Below, piece by piece: positions 29,152 to 38,343 of a DNA stretch of 39,706 nucleotides. Origin of the DNA: Candidatus Woesearchaeota archaeon (lineage in GTDB: Archaea > Nanobdellota > Nanobdellia > Woesearchaeales > JAGVZT01); contig JAANXH010000018.1 of NCBI GenBank assembly GCA_018263355.1, positions 2,602 to 42,307 of the forward strand. The letters are read 5' to 3'. The position numbers were made by a program, and so were the translations under genes. Numbering within the stretch: the stretch's first letter is position 1; every line of letters starts with the position of its first letter. The notes under the pieces are model-generated. The model was not told the DNA's origin. It made no database searches and worked only from the letters and a program-made list of their open reading frames with translations.

Positions 29152-29709
29152 ATGAGTCTACCACTTTATATGTTCTACAGAACCCAGATAAAGGATCATA
29201 TCAGAGTTCCTCCTAACTTGTTTGGAGACAAGGTTGAGGATGCAGTGTTAGAAATGGTTAAAAAAGAGTATGAAGGTCATATTTCAAAACAGATTGGAAT
29301 TGTTATTGATGCTTCAAAAGTTATTGATATTGGTCAAGGCACCATAGTTCCAGGAGACGGAGCTTCTTATTATGAAACAACTTTTGAAATCATTACATTT
29401 AAACCAGAATTACAAGAGGTTGTGCATGGCAAAGTCAAGGATATTGCTGATTTTGGTGCATTTTTAAATATTGGACCTATTGAAGGAATGATTCATATTT
29501 CACAGACAATGGATGATTTTGTAAGTTTTAGCAAAGAAAAATCACTGCAGGGCAAAGAAAGTAAAAAATCACTTAAAATAGGAGATAAGTGCGTTGCTCG
29601 TGTTATTGCTGTAAGTTATAAAGATATTAGTAATCCAAAAATTGGGCTGACTATGAGGCAGCCTGGTCTTGGAAGACAAGATTGGATTTATGAGGAAGAA
29701 GAAAAATGA
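29152..29709 (+). CDS. rpoE1: DNA-directed RNA polymerase subunit E' (Rpb7 homologue)
   Basis: 'MFYRTQIKDHIRVPPNLFG', S1 domain 'VVHGKVKDIADFGAFLNIGPIEGMIHISQ'. Confidence 0.95.
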   Translation: MSLPLYMFYRTQIKDHIRVPPNLFGDKVEDAVLEMVKKEYEGHISKQIGIVIDASKVIDIGQGTIVPGDGASYYETTFEIITFKPELQEVVHGKVKDIADFGAFLNIGPIEGMIHISQTMDDFVSFSKEKSLQGKESKKSLKIGDKCVARVIAVSYKDISNPKIGLTMRQPGLGRQDWIYEEEEK

Positions 29710-29888
29710 AAAAGAAAGTATGCAAATCATGTAAGATATTTGTTGAGGGTAAAACATGTCCTTTGTGTAAGAAAGATCAGTTTTCTACAAATTGGAAAGG
29801 AAGAGTTTATGTTCTTGATGTTAAAAAATCAGTGGTTGCAGAAAAAATTGGAGCAGAGGTTAAAGGCGAATACGCTATAAAGATTTGA
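29706..29888 (+). CDS. rpoE2: RNA polymerase subunit E'' / Spt4
   Basis: 'MKKKVCKSCKIFVEGKTCPLCKKDQFSTNWKGRVYVLDVKKSVVAEKIG'. Confidence 0.93.
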   Translation: MKKKVCKSCKIFVEGKTCPLCKKDQFSTNWKGRVYVLDVKKSVVAEKIGAEVKGEYAIKI

Positions 29889-30355
29889 AAATGGAAATTA
29901 TCTCAGAAAAGGATAAGCCATTGATGGCAAGAAAACAAGTTTGTGTAGAGATTACTTTTGATGGTCCAACACCATCAAGAAAAAAGGTCAGAAAACAAAT
30001 TGCAGATAAATTCAAGACTAAGGAAGAATTAGTTTTTGTACATCAAATTGATACTGAATTTGGATTTAGAAGAGCAAATGTTACTGCTAATATTTATAAG
30101 AAAAAAGAAGATATTAAGGAACCTAGTTATATTCATGAAAGGCACAAAAAAGAAGTAAAAGAACCAGAAAAAAAGGAGAGTAAACCTAAAAAGCAGGAAA
30201 AACCTGCAGAAGAGAAAGATCAAAAGCAGGAACAGAAAAAAGAGAAAAAAACTGAGGAGAAATCCAAGCCAAAAAAGCAAGAAGATGAAAAACCAAAAAA
30301 AGATACTCCTGACAAAAAGTCAGAAAAACACAAGGATGTGAAAAAAGATGACTAA
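29885..30355 (+). CDS. rps24e: Ribosomal protein S24e with a long charged C-terminal extension
   Basis: '[55 protein letters not shown]' followed by a Lys/Glu-rich tail. Confidence 0.92.
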   Translation: MKMEIISEKDKPLMARKQVCVEITFDGPTPSRKKVRKQIADKFKTKEELVFVHQIDTEFGFRRANVTANIYKKKEDIKEPSYIHERHKKEVKEPEKKESKPKKQEKPAEEKDQKQEQKKEKKTEEKSKPKKQEDEKPKKDTPDKKSEKHKDVKKDD

Positions 30356-30488
30356 GATTTGGGAAATGTATGAAAATGGAAAAAGTAAGAAAAAAGAGTG
30401 TCCTAAATGTGGTAAAGGTGTTTTTTTAGCAGAACATAAAGGCAGAATTTCTTGTGGCAAATGCGGTTATACTGAATTTAAGAAATAA
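30348..30488 (+). CDS. rps27ae: Ribosomal protein S27ae (46 aa)
   Basis: Manual translation [47 protein letters not shown]4 zinc ribbon; overlaps rps24e. Confidence 0.92.
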   Translation: MTKIWEMYENGKSKKKECPKCGKGVFLAEHKGRISCGKCGYTEFKK

Positions 30489-30574
30489 ATTATTATTTTT
30501 CTTATGTATTACTCTAGAATAATAAAATATATATAGATAAAGGATTTTGTAATTCTTGTAGGAGGTTGATCAAT

Positions 30575-30967
30575 TTGAAACAAGATATTTATTTACTAAG
30601 TGTTGGAAATAACCATTTTAGAGTCTATAGGGGAGATTGTCAAGAGATTCATAGAGCATATGATCATTGGTTAGGCGCACACCTAAATATTCAGCAGATA
30701 ACTGAATTAGATGATTTATTAGCAGGTATTGAGGCAGGTACTTTAGAGAAAAAAAGTGATATGGGTCATTTAGGTGTCCAATTGTTGATTCAGAATGTTG
30801 AAGAGGGTATATCACCTGAGGGTTTAGGATTATATGGATTGCATTCCGAACAAAGAGTGGATCTAGTTTTTGGTTCTGAACAAGGTATTATAGAAACCTT
30901 TGGAAGAACAGGTGAGCCAGATTACACCAAAATTGAAACATTGGATGATCTAAAAGACTTTCTATAA
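30575..30967 (+). CDS. Hypothetical protein (about 130 aa)
   Basis: ORF with TTG start behind GGAGG; no family recognised. Confidence 0.65.
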   Translation: MKQDIYLLSVGNNHFRVYRGDCQEIHRAYDHWLGAHLNIQQITELDDLLAGIEAGTLEKKSDMGHLGVQLLIQNVEEGISPEGLGLYGLHSEQRVDLVFGSEQGIIETFGRTGEPDYTKIETLDDLKDFL

Positions 30968-30997
30968 ATTATTTTTTTGTTTTAAATTACAAACAGA

Positions 30998-31843
30998 CTA
31001 AGCTAAGGATTTTGGTACAAATTCAGCTTGCACTTTATCATCAATACATCCTGGGAATTTAATTGTTACTAGTCTACAATTCAATCCATTTTCTACTGCG
31101 ATTTCTTTATGTATTTCACCTGGCAAGATTCCAAAAAAGCCTTCTGGTCCCATATTTGTGTCTCTTGGATCAGAAAAATCATAATTTGTTAAAAAACTTG
31201 GGTGAGTGTCGCCTTCTAGTGAATATTCAACATTATTTACTTCAGGTTTTTGTGTTTTCTGCACTCTTATTCTCAGCATATTTTCAGGAAAATAACCTTC
31301 TAAACTTGATTTATGGTAATGAGGCATCTGCCTTTCTGGGTCATTTAGATAAGCTGAACCAAAAAAACCATATGCTATTTCCAAAGGTACTATGCCAATA
31401 TCTTGCTCTGTCCAGTCACCACAGAACCAGCCTGTATTTGTGTCTGAAAAAAGATAAAGTTTCAGGGCCTCAAATTCAATATTATTTGGCTCCTGCGAAG
31501 GCTCAAACATAATGTATCTAAATGGAATCGGATCTGTTTCTCCTTGTTCTGCAAGTCCTGTTTGCATATTTGGATGTGGATCAATTGCAATTTTAGTCTT
31601 TGGTGCTAATCTAAATAAGGTTAGAGGATGAATTTGCTGATTATCCAGTAAAATTGGATCCTTAGTAAGAATATATTGAAGATTACCTCCTGATTTATGT
31701 TCCCCATATCCTAGGTTTGTTCCTCCACTTATTTTTAGTGAACTTTGGATTAATTCTGGTGGATTTTCCCCAATTTGTTTTGGTGTAAGCTCTCTATTTA
31801 TTGTAAAGTTATAATCTCCTGGCCCAATATGTTTATGTATCAT
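30998..31843 (-). CDS. Cupin-like protein (281 aa)
   Basis: 'MPHYHKSSLEGYF' fits HxH(x4)E; 'GFFGILPGEIHKEIAVENG' resembles cupin motif 2. Confidence 0.55.
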   Translation of the reverse strand: MIHKHIGPGDYNFTINRELTPKQIGENPPELIQSSLKISGGTNLGYGEHKSGGNLQYILTKDPILLDNQQIHPLTLFRLAPKTKIAIDPHPNMQTGLAEQGETDPIPFRYIMFEPSQEPNNIEFEALKLYLFSDTNTGWFCGDWTEQDIGIVPLEIAYGFFGSAYLNDPERQMPHYHKSSLEGYFPENMLRIRVQKTQKPEVNNVEYSLEGDTHPSFLTNYDFSDPRDTNMGPEGFFGILPGEIHKEIAVENGLNCRLVTIKFPGCIDDKVQAEFVPKSLA

Positions 31844-31987
31844 AAAAAAAGGAATGTAGCACAGATATTAAAACATTTGGTATGCAAAATTATTTTAGTG
31901 CTTATTTAATTTTGTGAATTGAACACTACTAATTAGTAGTTAAAACAGAAACATTTAAATATCACTTATTTTTACTATAGTACTAAC

Positions 31988-33505
31988 ATGAGTTCATCCA
32001 GTCCTCCAGCAGAATCTGAATTGGAAAGAAAGGCTAATACAGTAAGTGAAGCTGTTAAAAAGGCAGCTAGGAAAACTACACAAGCAGTTAGAAATTTCAG
32101 AGAAGATCCAGTTGGAGAATATTTAGAATCTATATTTGGGCATCTAACAGCTTACGGTTTACTAAGTTTTCAAAACTATAATGGTAATTCTCCTCTTTGG
32201 CCTCAAAGAACTGTAGTGGCTAGTTGTGTACTTGACTTTATTAATAATTATTTATATCATTCCTCAGAAAATCCTGGGAAGACATTGAAAACAATAGATA
32301 CAGTATTTAATGTTTGTCAAGGTGGGACAGGACTTGGCTTAATAGCAGATGGATTTGTAAATGGAGATGAGCCCAAGCTTATTATTAATCTTTTAAGTGG
32401 ATTAGTTGGAAAACCAGCAGATTTGCCTTATACTGGAAAAAGTGCTCTTCCTTCAATTTTTGCCGGCTCTCAGATGCTAAGAGCTGCAACAAGAAGAGCC
32501 AATATTAAAGAATCTCTTGAAAATCTTATTCCTTCAGGTATAAAAAAATGGTATAATGATACCCCATCAGGAAATGTTGTTGGTGATTTTGCTAGATACA
32601 GTTTATTGACAGCTTATGCTGTTTATTTATCAAAAGAAGGTTTACCAGTTAATCCTTTGGTACCAGTGGGGATTTTCAGTGGCGAAATAATTACTGATAC
32701 AGCAAAAGCTATTTCAAAAAAGTCAAAAAAGGGAATAAAGGCTGCAACAAGTGGTATTGAAATGTCTTATAACATATTTCAGTTAGGTTTTGCAGGAAAA
32801 TACGTTTTACAAGCATATAATGCTGATGAAGTAAGTCACCTAGTGTGGTCCATTAAAAATTTGGGTCATAAATTGGAAAGTTTGGCTAATCTTCCACTTT
32901 CTGGTGAATTTTCTGCAGATCCTGAAGTAACAGGGATTTCTCTTTTGTACACTCTTATGTTTACACATACCTTGGTTAAGACAGTTGCAAAGGATTTTGG
33001 GGGATATAGTCAAAAAATACAAATTGAAAAACCACAATTACCAGAGGTAAGTGCTTTAGGACAGAAAGTTAGAGGTGCTGGCACCGCGGCTCAAAAAGGT
33101 ATTGGTAGAGTAATACAAGGATTGAAAACAAGATTTTTTAATAAAGAGAAAAACACACACACACAAGAAGTTACCACAACCTATGGGGATCCTAATAAGT
33201 TATTGGGTGAGTATACGGAACTGCTTTCACAAAACTGTACAAATAAAGGAAAAAAGATGCAGACTCAAAAACTAACTGAAAATACGCTTTATGCTATACT
33301 TGATGGTGATCAAAGAGACTTAAAGGGGAATCTAGAAAAATTTGCACAAATTGTTAAATCTAATACCGACGGAAGAAGGTCAGATCCCAAATTGCAAGCA
33401 GTTAATTCTGCTTTAAACTTAATATATGACCAGGATGTAACAAAATACAAACCTGCAATTTTGAATTTAAGCAAAAGTATTCCAGGTATGAACATAGTAG
33501 CCTGA
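31988..33505 (+). CDS. Hypothetical membrane protein with apparent internal duplication (505 aa)
   Basis: Hydrophobic segments; two halves share 'xPxG...LTAY', '(F/Y)N..Q.G..G', 'LP.(S/T)G' landmarks in the same order. Confidence 0.75.
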   Translation: MSSSSPPAESELERKANTVSEAVKKAARKTTQAVRNFREDPVGEYLESIFGHLTAYGLLSFQNYNGNSPLWPQRTVVASCVLDFINNYLYHSSENPGKTLKTIDTVFNVCQGGTGLGLIADGFVNGDEPKLIINLLSGLVGKPADLPYTGKSALPSIFAGSQMLRAATRRANIKESLENLIPSGIKKWYNDTPSGNVVGDFARYSLLTAYAVYLSKEGLPVNPLVPVGIFSGEIITDTAKAISKKSKKGIKAATSGIEMSYNIFQLGFAGKYVLQAYNADEVSHLVWSIKNLGHKLESLANLPLSGEFSADPEVTGISLLYTLMFTHTLVKTVAKDFGGYSQKIQIEKPQLPEVSALGQKVRGAGTAAQKGIGRVIQGLKTRFFNKEKNTHTQEVTTTYGDPNKLLGEYTELLSQNCTNKGKKMQTQKLTENTLYAILDGDQRDLKGNLEKFAQIVKSNTDGRRSDPKLQAVNSALNLIYDQDVTKYKPAILNLSKSIPGMNIVA

Positions 33506-33565
33506 TCAAATTTATTCTTTTGTTCTAAGGAAAATTTTATATAACTGCTTTAAAATAGAAGATTC

Positions 33566-34093
33566 ATGAAAATAGCAGTAGGTTCAAAAAATCCTGTTAA
33601 GATTCGGGCAGTAAAGGTGGCATTAGCTAAAGTATGGCCTGAAAACAAAGTTATAGGTTTTGATGCACCTTCCAGGGTAAGTGAGCAGCCAAAAACAGAA
33701 AATGAAGCAATTCGCGGAGCTAAGAATAGAGCTAAGTTTTGTCTTGAAAATTACCAAGTTGATATTGCTGTTGGGATCGAAGGTTTTACTGTTGAATCTG
33801 ATCATGGGATGTTTGTATCTGCCTGGGTTGCAGTTTTAGATAATAATAATAACAACACTATTGGCTTAGGCAATGCAGGAAGATTTCTGCTTCCTAAAAA
33901 CATTTCAGCTAAAATTAGGGCTGGTGGTGAACTTGGACCTTTGATGGACCAGTTTTTTGGTGATACTAATCTTAAACAAAAGTCAGGCGCTGTAGGGGTG
34001 TTTACAAATGGTATTGTAAATAGAGACTCTATGCTTGAACGCGGAGTTATTCTTGCTTTAACTAAGTTTATGAATCCAGATTATTATAAATAA
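33566..34093 (+). CDS. yjjX: Inosine/xanthosine triphosphatase, YjjX family
   Basis: 'MKIAVGSKNPVKIRAVKVAL', 'SEQPKTENEAIRGAKNRA', 'DIAVGIEGF', 'KQKSGAVGVFTNGIVNR'. Confidence 0.92.
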   Translation: MKIAVGSKNPVKIRAVKVALAKVWPENKVIGFDAPSRVSEQPKTENEAIRGAKNRAKFCLENYQVDIAVGIEGFTVESDHGMFVSAWVAVLDNNNNNTIGLGNAGRFLLPKNISAKIRAGGELGPLMDQFFGDTNLKQKSGAVGVFTNGIVNRDSMLERGVILALTKFMNPDYYK

Positions 34094-34117
34094 ACTATTG
34101 ATTGAAAACACATAGAA

Positions 34118-35011
34118 TTAATTTTTACCTTGAAATACAAGTAAATCTTCAGTTGTTAGTTTTTTACCCTTTTTTATTTTTTTCTCTACTTCTAATTCCT
34201 TTTCTTTAAGACTCGCCTTAACTTGTTTTTGTTTATCTTCTTTAATTTCAATATCATGCTTGTCAAGCTCTACTTTTACTTTATTTAATTTGTGCAAAGA
34301 TTTTTTTAGTTGGTCATTTGCCTTTGTGAATTTAGTTTTTTTATCTAAGAAATCTTTACTTAGTTTTGCTTCTTTAACTCTTAGTTTATCAATTTTTTTA
34401 CTTAGTTTAAGCATTTCCTCGTGCTTTTCCTGACCTTTTTCTGCCAGATTTTCCACACTTGAATGAAATTCTTCTTGTTCTTTTTTAAACTTATCAATTT
34501 GCTTTGAACATTTTTTAGCTTTTTTGTATGCTCCATCTACTTCTTTTGTCTGATCAATCTGTTTTTTTAGCTCTTTGATTTGCTTCATGAGCTTTTTTTC
34601 TTTTTTAAAAGTTACTGCCTCTGTTTCAATTATTCTTTCTATTTTCTGGATTTTCTTTTTAAGGTGAGTTGGAGAAATCTTAATGTTGTGCTTTTCCATC
34701 TGAGCTTTTCGCTCTTTATCAAGTTTTTTGAATTCCTTGATTTTTTTTCGTATCTTTTTGCTTAATTCCTGTCTTTTATTTTTGTTTTTCTTAACTCTAT
34801 CTGTATATTTATCTCTACTTGACTTGATTTTCTTAATTTTTCTAATTACCCTAGAAATTTTCTTGGATACTTTCTGCCTTTTTTCAAAGGATTGTTCTTT
34901 TTCTCTGTTAAGACTATTAAGTTTCTTTTTTACTTTAGAGATATTTCTATTAGTTTCTTTTAATTCTCCAAGTAGTTCTTTTTTCTCTTTCTCTGTCAGC
35001 ATAGCAACCAA
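34118..35011 (-). CDS. Archaeal coiled-coil protein (COG1340-like)
   Basis: Almost entirely Lys/Glu/Leu heptad-like; placed next to P1-P0-L1. Confidence 0.75.
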   Translation of the reverse strand: MVAMLTEKEKKELLGELKETNRNISKVKKKLNSLNREKEQSFEKRQKVSKKISRVIRKIKKIKSSRDKYTDRVKKNKNKRQELSKKIRKKIKEFKKLDKERKAQMEKHNIKISPTHLKKKIQKIERIIETEAVTFKKEKKLMKQIKELKKQIDQTKEVDGAYKKAKKCSKQIDKFKKEQEEFHSSVENLAEKGQEKHEEMLKLSKKIDKLRVKEAKLSKDFLDKKTKFTKANDQLKKSLHKLNKVKVELDKHDIEIKEDKQKQVKASLKEKELEVEKKIKKGKKLTTEDLLVFQGKN

Positions 35012-35019
35012 CTAACATC

Positions 35020-35328
35020 CTAACCGAACAATGATCCAAGACCTTCTGCTGCTTCTTCCTGTGAAACCTTTTCTTCTTCTTTCTCTTCTTCTTTAGGTTC
35101 TTCTTTTCCAGGTTTTCCTTCTGATGCGGCAGCTGGTGCTGCAGCAGCAACCGGAGCAGCTTGAGTTATAGCCTTGTCAATGTCAACATCATTAAGTGCT
35201 GCAACCAGGGCTTTTATTCTGGCTTCATCTGCCTTAACTCCGGCAGCTTTAAGCACTTTTTTCATGTTTGCTTGATTAACATCTTGGCCTGCTTTATGCA
35301 GTAACATAGCTCCATACACGTATTCCAT
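35020..35328 (-). CDS. rpl12: Ribosomal protein P1 (L12p archaeal)
   Basis: '[31 protein letters not shown]', Ala-rich hinge, acidic tail ending GLGSLFG. Confidence 0.95.
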   Translation of the reverse strand: MEYVYGAMLLHKAGQDVNQANMKKVLKAAGVKADEARIKALVAALNDVDIDKAITQAAPVAAAAPAAASEGKPGKEEPKEEEKEEEKVSQEEAAEGLGSLFG

Positions 35329-35331
35329 CTC

Positions 35332-36186
35332 TTATACCTCCTTGATCATAGATTTTATTAATTTTGATTGTGCATCTGCTTTTGATAAGATATTATTAAT
35401 TGTTTCATTTGTTAAAATATCTGTTTCAAGAGCAAGACAAAGAGCATTTTGATGCGCTTTGCTTAATAGTATCTTAATTGTCTCATCTGTAAAGATTCCT
35501 GTTTCCATTGCCAATGCTAAAGCATTTGCACTTGCCAATTGGATATTATCAATATACTCTTGTTCGTCAACAAATAAGATGTCTTTTTCATAAATAGTAC
35601 CATTATCATATGCAGCAACCAGATTCAGTCCAACTTCTACTGGCTCAATTCCAAATCTGGATAGTATTCCTGCTAATTTTTCATCAACAATATCTCCTTG
35701 TTTTGCTACAATTGTATCTTTTTCAATTTTTAATTTTCCATCCTGGATACTGGTTTTAATACCTACACTTCCCAATTCCCCTATAATTGGACCTGGCATG
35801 AATGATGTTGGTCCAGCGGAAATTTTAATATCATTAGGTGTTTCTTGTCCTGGTTTGATTGGCGCTTTTGATTTGTTTTTACTTATAACTGTTGCTAATT
35901 GAAATGGATCTTCTTTTGTAAACAATAAAGCTGGCATTCCTTCAAGACAAGGAATTATTTTTTCTAGATCTTTGTCTTTTGTTTTTTCAATAGCTATCTT
36001 CATTAATCTTCTTTTTGTCATAAAAAACTTGGCCTGCTCCCTTAATGTTTTTTTAATTCTCTGAAGCTGCTTTGCAGGCAGGTCTTTCATATTTAGGATA
36101 CCAATGATTTTGTATTCATCAAAGAGTTTGACAAGTTCTGCAACTGTTTTTTTCTTTGACTCTGCTACATCCCCTTTCTTTTTCAT
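35332..36186 (-). CDS. rplP0: Ribosomal protein P0 (L10)
   Basis: 'YKIIGILNMKDLPAKQLQRIKKTLR', 'AGPTSFMPGPIIGELGSVGIKTSIQDGKLKIEKDTIVAKQGDIV'. Confidence 0.95.
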   Translation of the reverse strand: MKKKGDVAESKKKTVAELVKLFDEYKIIGILNMKDLPAKQLQRIKKTLREQAKFFMTKRRLMKIAIEKTKDKDLEKIIPCLEGMPALLFTKEDPFQLATVISKNKSKAPIKPGQETPNDIKISAGPTSFMPGPIIGELGSVGIKTSIQDGKLKIEKDTIVAKQGDIVDEKLAGILSRFGIEPVEVGLNLVAAYDNGTIYEKDILFVDEQEYIDNIQLASANALALAMETGIFTDETIKILLSKAHQNALCLALETDILTNETINNILSKADAQSKLIKSMIKEV

Positions 36187-36836
36187 TTTACCCTCACCGG
36201 AGCCCCCATTGTTAATTTTAAAATGATTGATTTGATATTATTGTTAGAATTTGGAAGGTGATGCATAATTGAATCGTAAATTGTCATAAAATTATCAACC
36301 AACTCTTTCTCATCCATGTCTTCTTTACCTATTGCAAGATGAATCACAGGCGATTTTTTTGCAAATATTCTTATTGTTGTTTGTAGTTTCTCATATAATG
36401 GTGCAAGATTTGCATTAGGAGGAACAACACAACCAACTTTTGGGTTTGGCATTTTTCCTCTTGATCCTAAAACTCTTCCAAATGCAGTTGCAATTTTTGG
36501 CATGATGTTTGCCTGTCCAATAAAATAATCATGTTCAGATGCTAATTTTTTTGCCAGTTTTGGATCCTTTGCATATTTGTCAAATTCAGATACCATAATT
36601 ACTGTATCTACTTCACCTTCTGCTGCATCTTTTAATTCTGGCCCAATTAAAGCACATACTTTTATTTTTCGACCTAAAGTATGTTTTAACTGCAGAAAAT
36701 AATCCTGCTGATCATCAGATTTTTTTAGATCCAGATTTTTCAGATTAATTATTAAGTCTACTGTCTGGATAAAATTTCTTTTTCTAGATTCAGATTTTAC
36801 TTTTTGCAATAATTCTTTTACTTGTTTTCTTTCCAT
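36183..36836 (-). CDS. rpl1: Ribosomal protein L1
   Basis: 'FIQTVDLIINLKNLDLKK', 'LGSRGKMPNPKVGCVVPPNANL'. Confidence 0.95.
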   Translation of the reverse strand: MERKQVKELLQKVKSESRKRNFIQTVDLIINLKNLDLKKSDDQQDYFLQLKHTLGRKIKVCALIGPELKDAAEGEVDTVIMVSEFDKYAKDPKLAKKLASEHDYFIGQANIMPKIATAFGRVLGSRGKMPNPKVGCVVPPNANLAPLYEKLQTTIRIFAKKSPVIHLAIGKEDMDEKELVDNFMTIYDSIMHHLPNSNNNIKSIILKLTMGAPVRVK

Positions 36837-36975
36837 ATTACCCTCCTACCAAAGTAGTTAGCGGGTTAATCGCTAATTTATTAGTAGTAAGCATGTGTTT
36901 ATAAAGCTTTTGATTGGAATTCGTACTTTCCAAAGTCCAAAAGATTAATATTGATCAGTTATTTTAAATAAATGT

Positions 36976-37641
36976 ATGTTACTAAGTGATATAAAAAACA
37001 AGATTCCTGAAGAACTGTTTACTATATTAAAAAAGGATATAAAAGAATTAAGACCTGCGCAAGAAAAAGCTGTTGAAGCTGGTTTGTTTGATGAAAAGAA
37101 TCTAATTATTTGCACGCCTACAGCTTCTGGTAAGACTCTTATTGCAGAGATGGTTATGTTAAAAAGGATTTTAGAGAAAAAGGGTAAGGCTGTGTATATT
37201 GTTCCCTTAAGAGCATTAGGTTCTGAAAAGCAAAAAGATTTTAAAAAAAGATATGGAAATATTTGCAAAATAGCATTTTCATCAGGAGACATGGATTCAT
37301 CTGATTCTTATCTGGAAAATTATGATTTAATTATTACAACCAGTGAAAAACTAGATTCTTTAACAAGACATAATACACCCTGGATAAACGAGATTGCAAC
37401 TGTGATTGTTGACGAGATTCATTTGCTTAATGATCCTTCAAGAGGTCCTACTTTAGAGATATTGATTACAATGCTAAAACAAAGTCTGGAAAATGTTCAG
37501 TTTGTTGGACTGAGTGCAACTATAGGAAATCCAAAAGAGTTAGCTGAATGGTTAGATGCTAAAGCTGTTATTGATGATTGGAGACCAGTTAAACTAAAAC
37601 AAGGTGTTTACTTTGATGGAGAGATTAAGTTTAAAGATTAA
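36976..37641 (+). CDS. Hel308/Ski2-like helicase, N-terminal RecA domain only (221 aa)
   Basis: 'LRPAQEKAVEAGL', 'LIICTPTASGKTLIAEM', 'VIVDEIHLLND', 'VGLSATIGNPKELAEWLDA'; stops at the domain 1/2 junction. Confidence 0.88.
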   Translation: MLLSDIKNKIPEELFTILKKDIKELRPAQEKAVEAGLFDEKNLIICTPTASGKTLIAEMVMLKRILEKKGKAVYIVPLRALGSEKQKDFKKRYGNICKIAFSSGDMDSSDSYLENYDLIITTSEKLDSLTRHNTPWINEIATVIVDEIHLLNDPSRGPTLEILITMLKQSLENVQFVGLSATIGNPKELAEWLDAKAVIDDWRPVKLKQGVYFDGEIKFKD

Positions 37642-38278
37642 TAACAAGCACAATTTCTCCTTTTAGGATTTCTGCATTATGAAGTATTTGCTGTGGCTTT
37701 CCTCTGATGAACTCCTCAAACTTTTTTGTTAACTCTCTTGCCAAAACAACATCTGCATTTGGCATTATGCTCTGCATTGTTTTTAGTGTTTTTTTTATTC
37801 TGTGAGGTGATTCAAATAAGATAACTGTATGTTCGTATTTTTTGATTTTTTTAAAAAAATTTGATTTACCTTTTTTTGGAACAAAACCAAGGAAAGTAAA
37901 ATGATGACACGGAAGACCAGAACCTACTAGTGCTGCAAGAGTAGAACTTGGACCTGGAACAGGGATTACTTTTATGTTGTTTTTTATTGCTTCTCTGACT
38001 AGATAAAAACCTGGGTCTGATATGAGTGGTGTTCCTGAGTCTGAAACCAGTGCAATATTCTGACCTTTTTTTATTTCATGAATAAATTTTTTTGTTTTGA
38101 ATTTTTTGTTTTGGTCATTATAACTTGAGGTTTTTGTAGAAATGTTGTATTTTTGCTTTAGTTTAGAAGTTTGTCTTGTATCCTCAGCTGCAATCAGATC
38201 TACTTCTTTTAAAATTCTGACAGCTCGATAAGTTATGTCTTCTAAATTTCCAATAGGAGTTGAGATAATATATAGCAT
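37631..38278 (-). CDS. rsmI: 16S rRNA (cytidine-2'-O)-methyltransferase RsmI
   Basis: 'MLYIISTPIGNLEDITYRAVRILKEVDLIAAEDTRQTSKL', 'ALVSDSGTPLISDPGFYLVR', 'VPGPSSTLAALVGSGLP', 'ILFESPHRIKKTL'. Confidence 0.95.
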   Translation of the reverse strand: MLYIISTPIGNLEDITYRAVRILKEVDLIAAEDTRQTSKLKQKYNISTKTSSYNDQNKKFKTKKFIHEIKKGQNIALVSDSGTPLISDPGFYLVREAIKNNIKVIPVPGPSSTLAALVGSGLPCHHFTFLGFVPKKGKSNFFKKIKKYEHTVILFESPHRIKKTLKTMQSIMPNADVVLARELTKKFEEFIRGKPQQILHNAEILKGEIVLVINL

Positions 38279-38343
38279 GTATATGTTTCAAATAAAAAGA
38301 TTTATAAATTATTTTGTTTTGAAAATCATAAAGGGGTGTATTA

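Noticed and set aside
30029-30280. 83-aa Phe/Leu-rich minus-strand ORF
   Set aside because: Antisense of the S24e charged tail; no independent support.
34580-35015. Plus-strand hydrophobic ORFs (61 and 95 aa) resembling membrane proteins
   Set aside because: Antisense of the Lys-rich coiled-coil gene; apparent hydrophobicity comes from complementing AAA/GAA codons.
35332-36186. Tandem repeat 'ALALAMETGIFTDETIKILLSKA / ALCLALETDILTNETINNILSKA' at the P0 C-terminus
   Set aside because: Expected P1-binding helical spine of archaeal P0; not novel.
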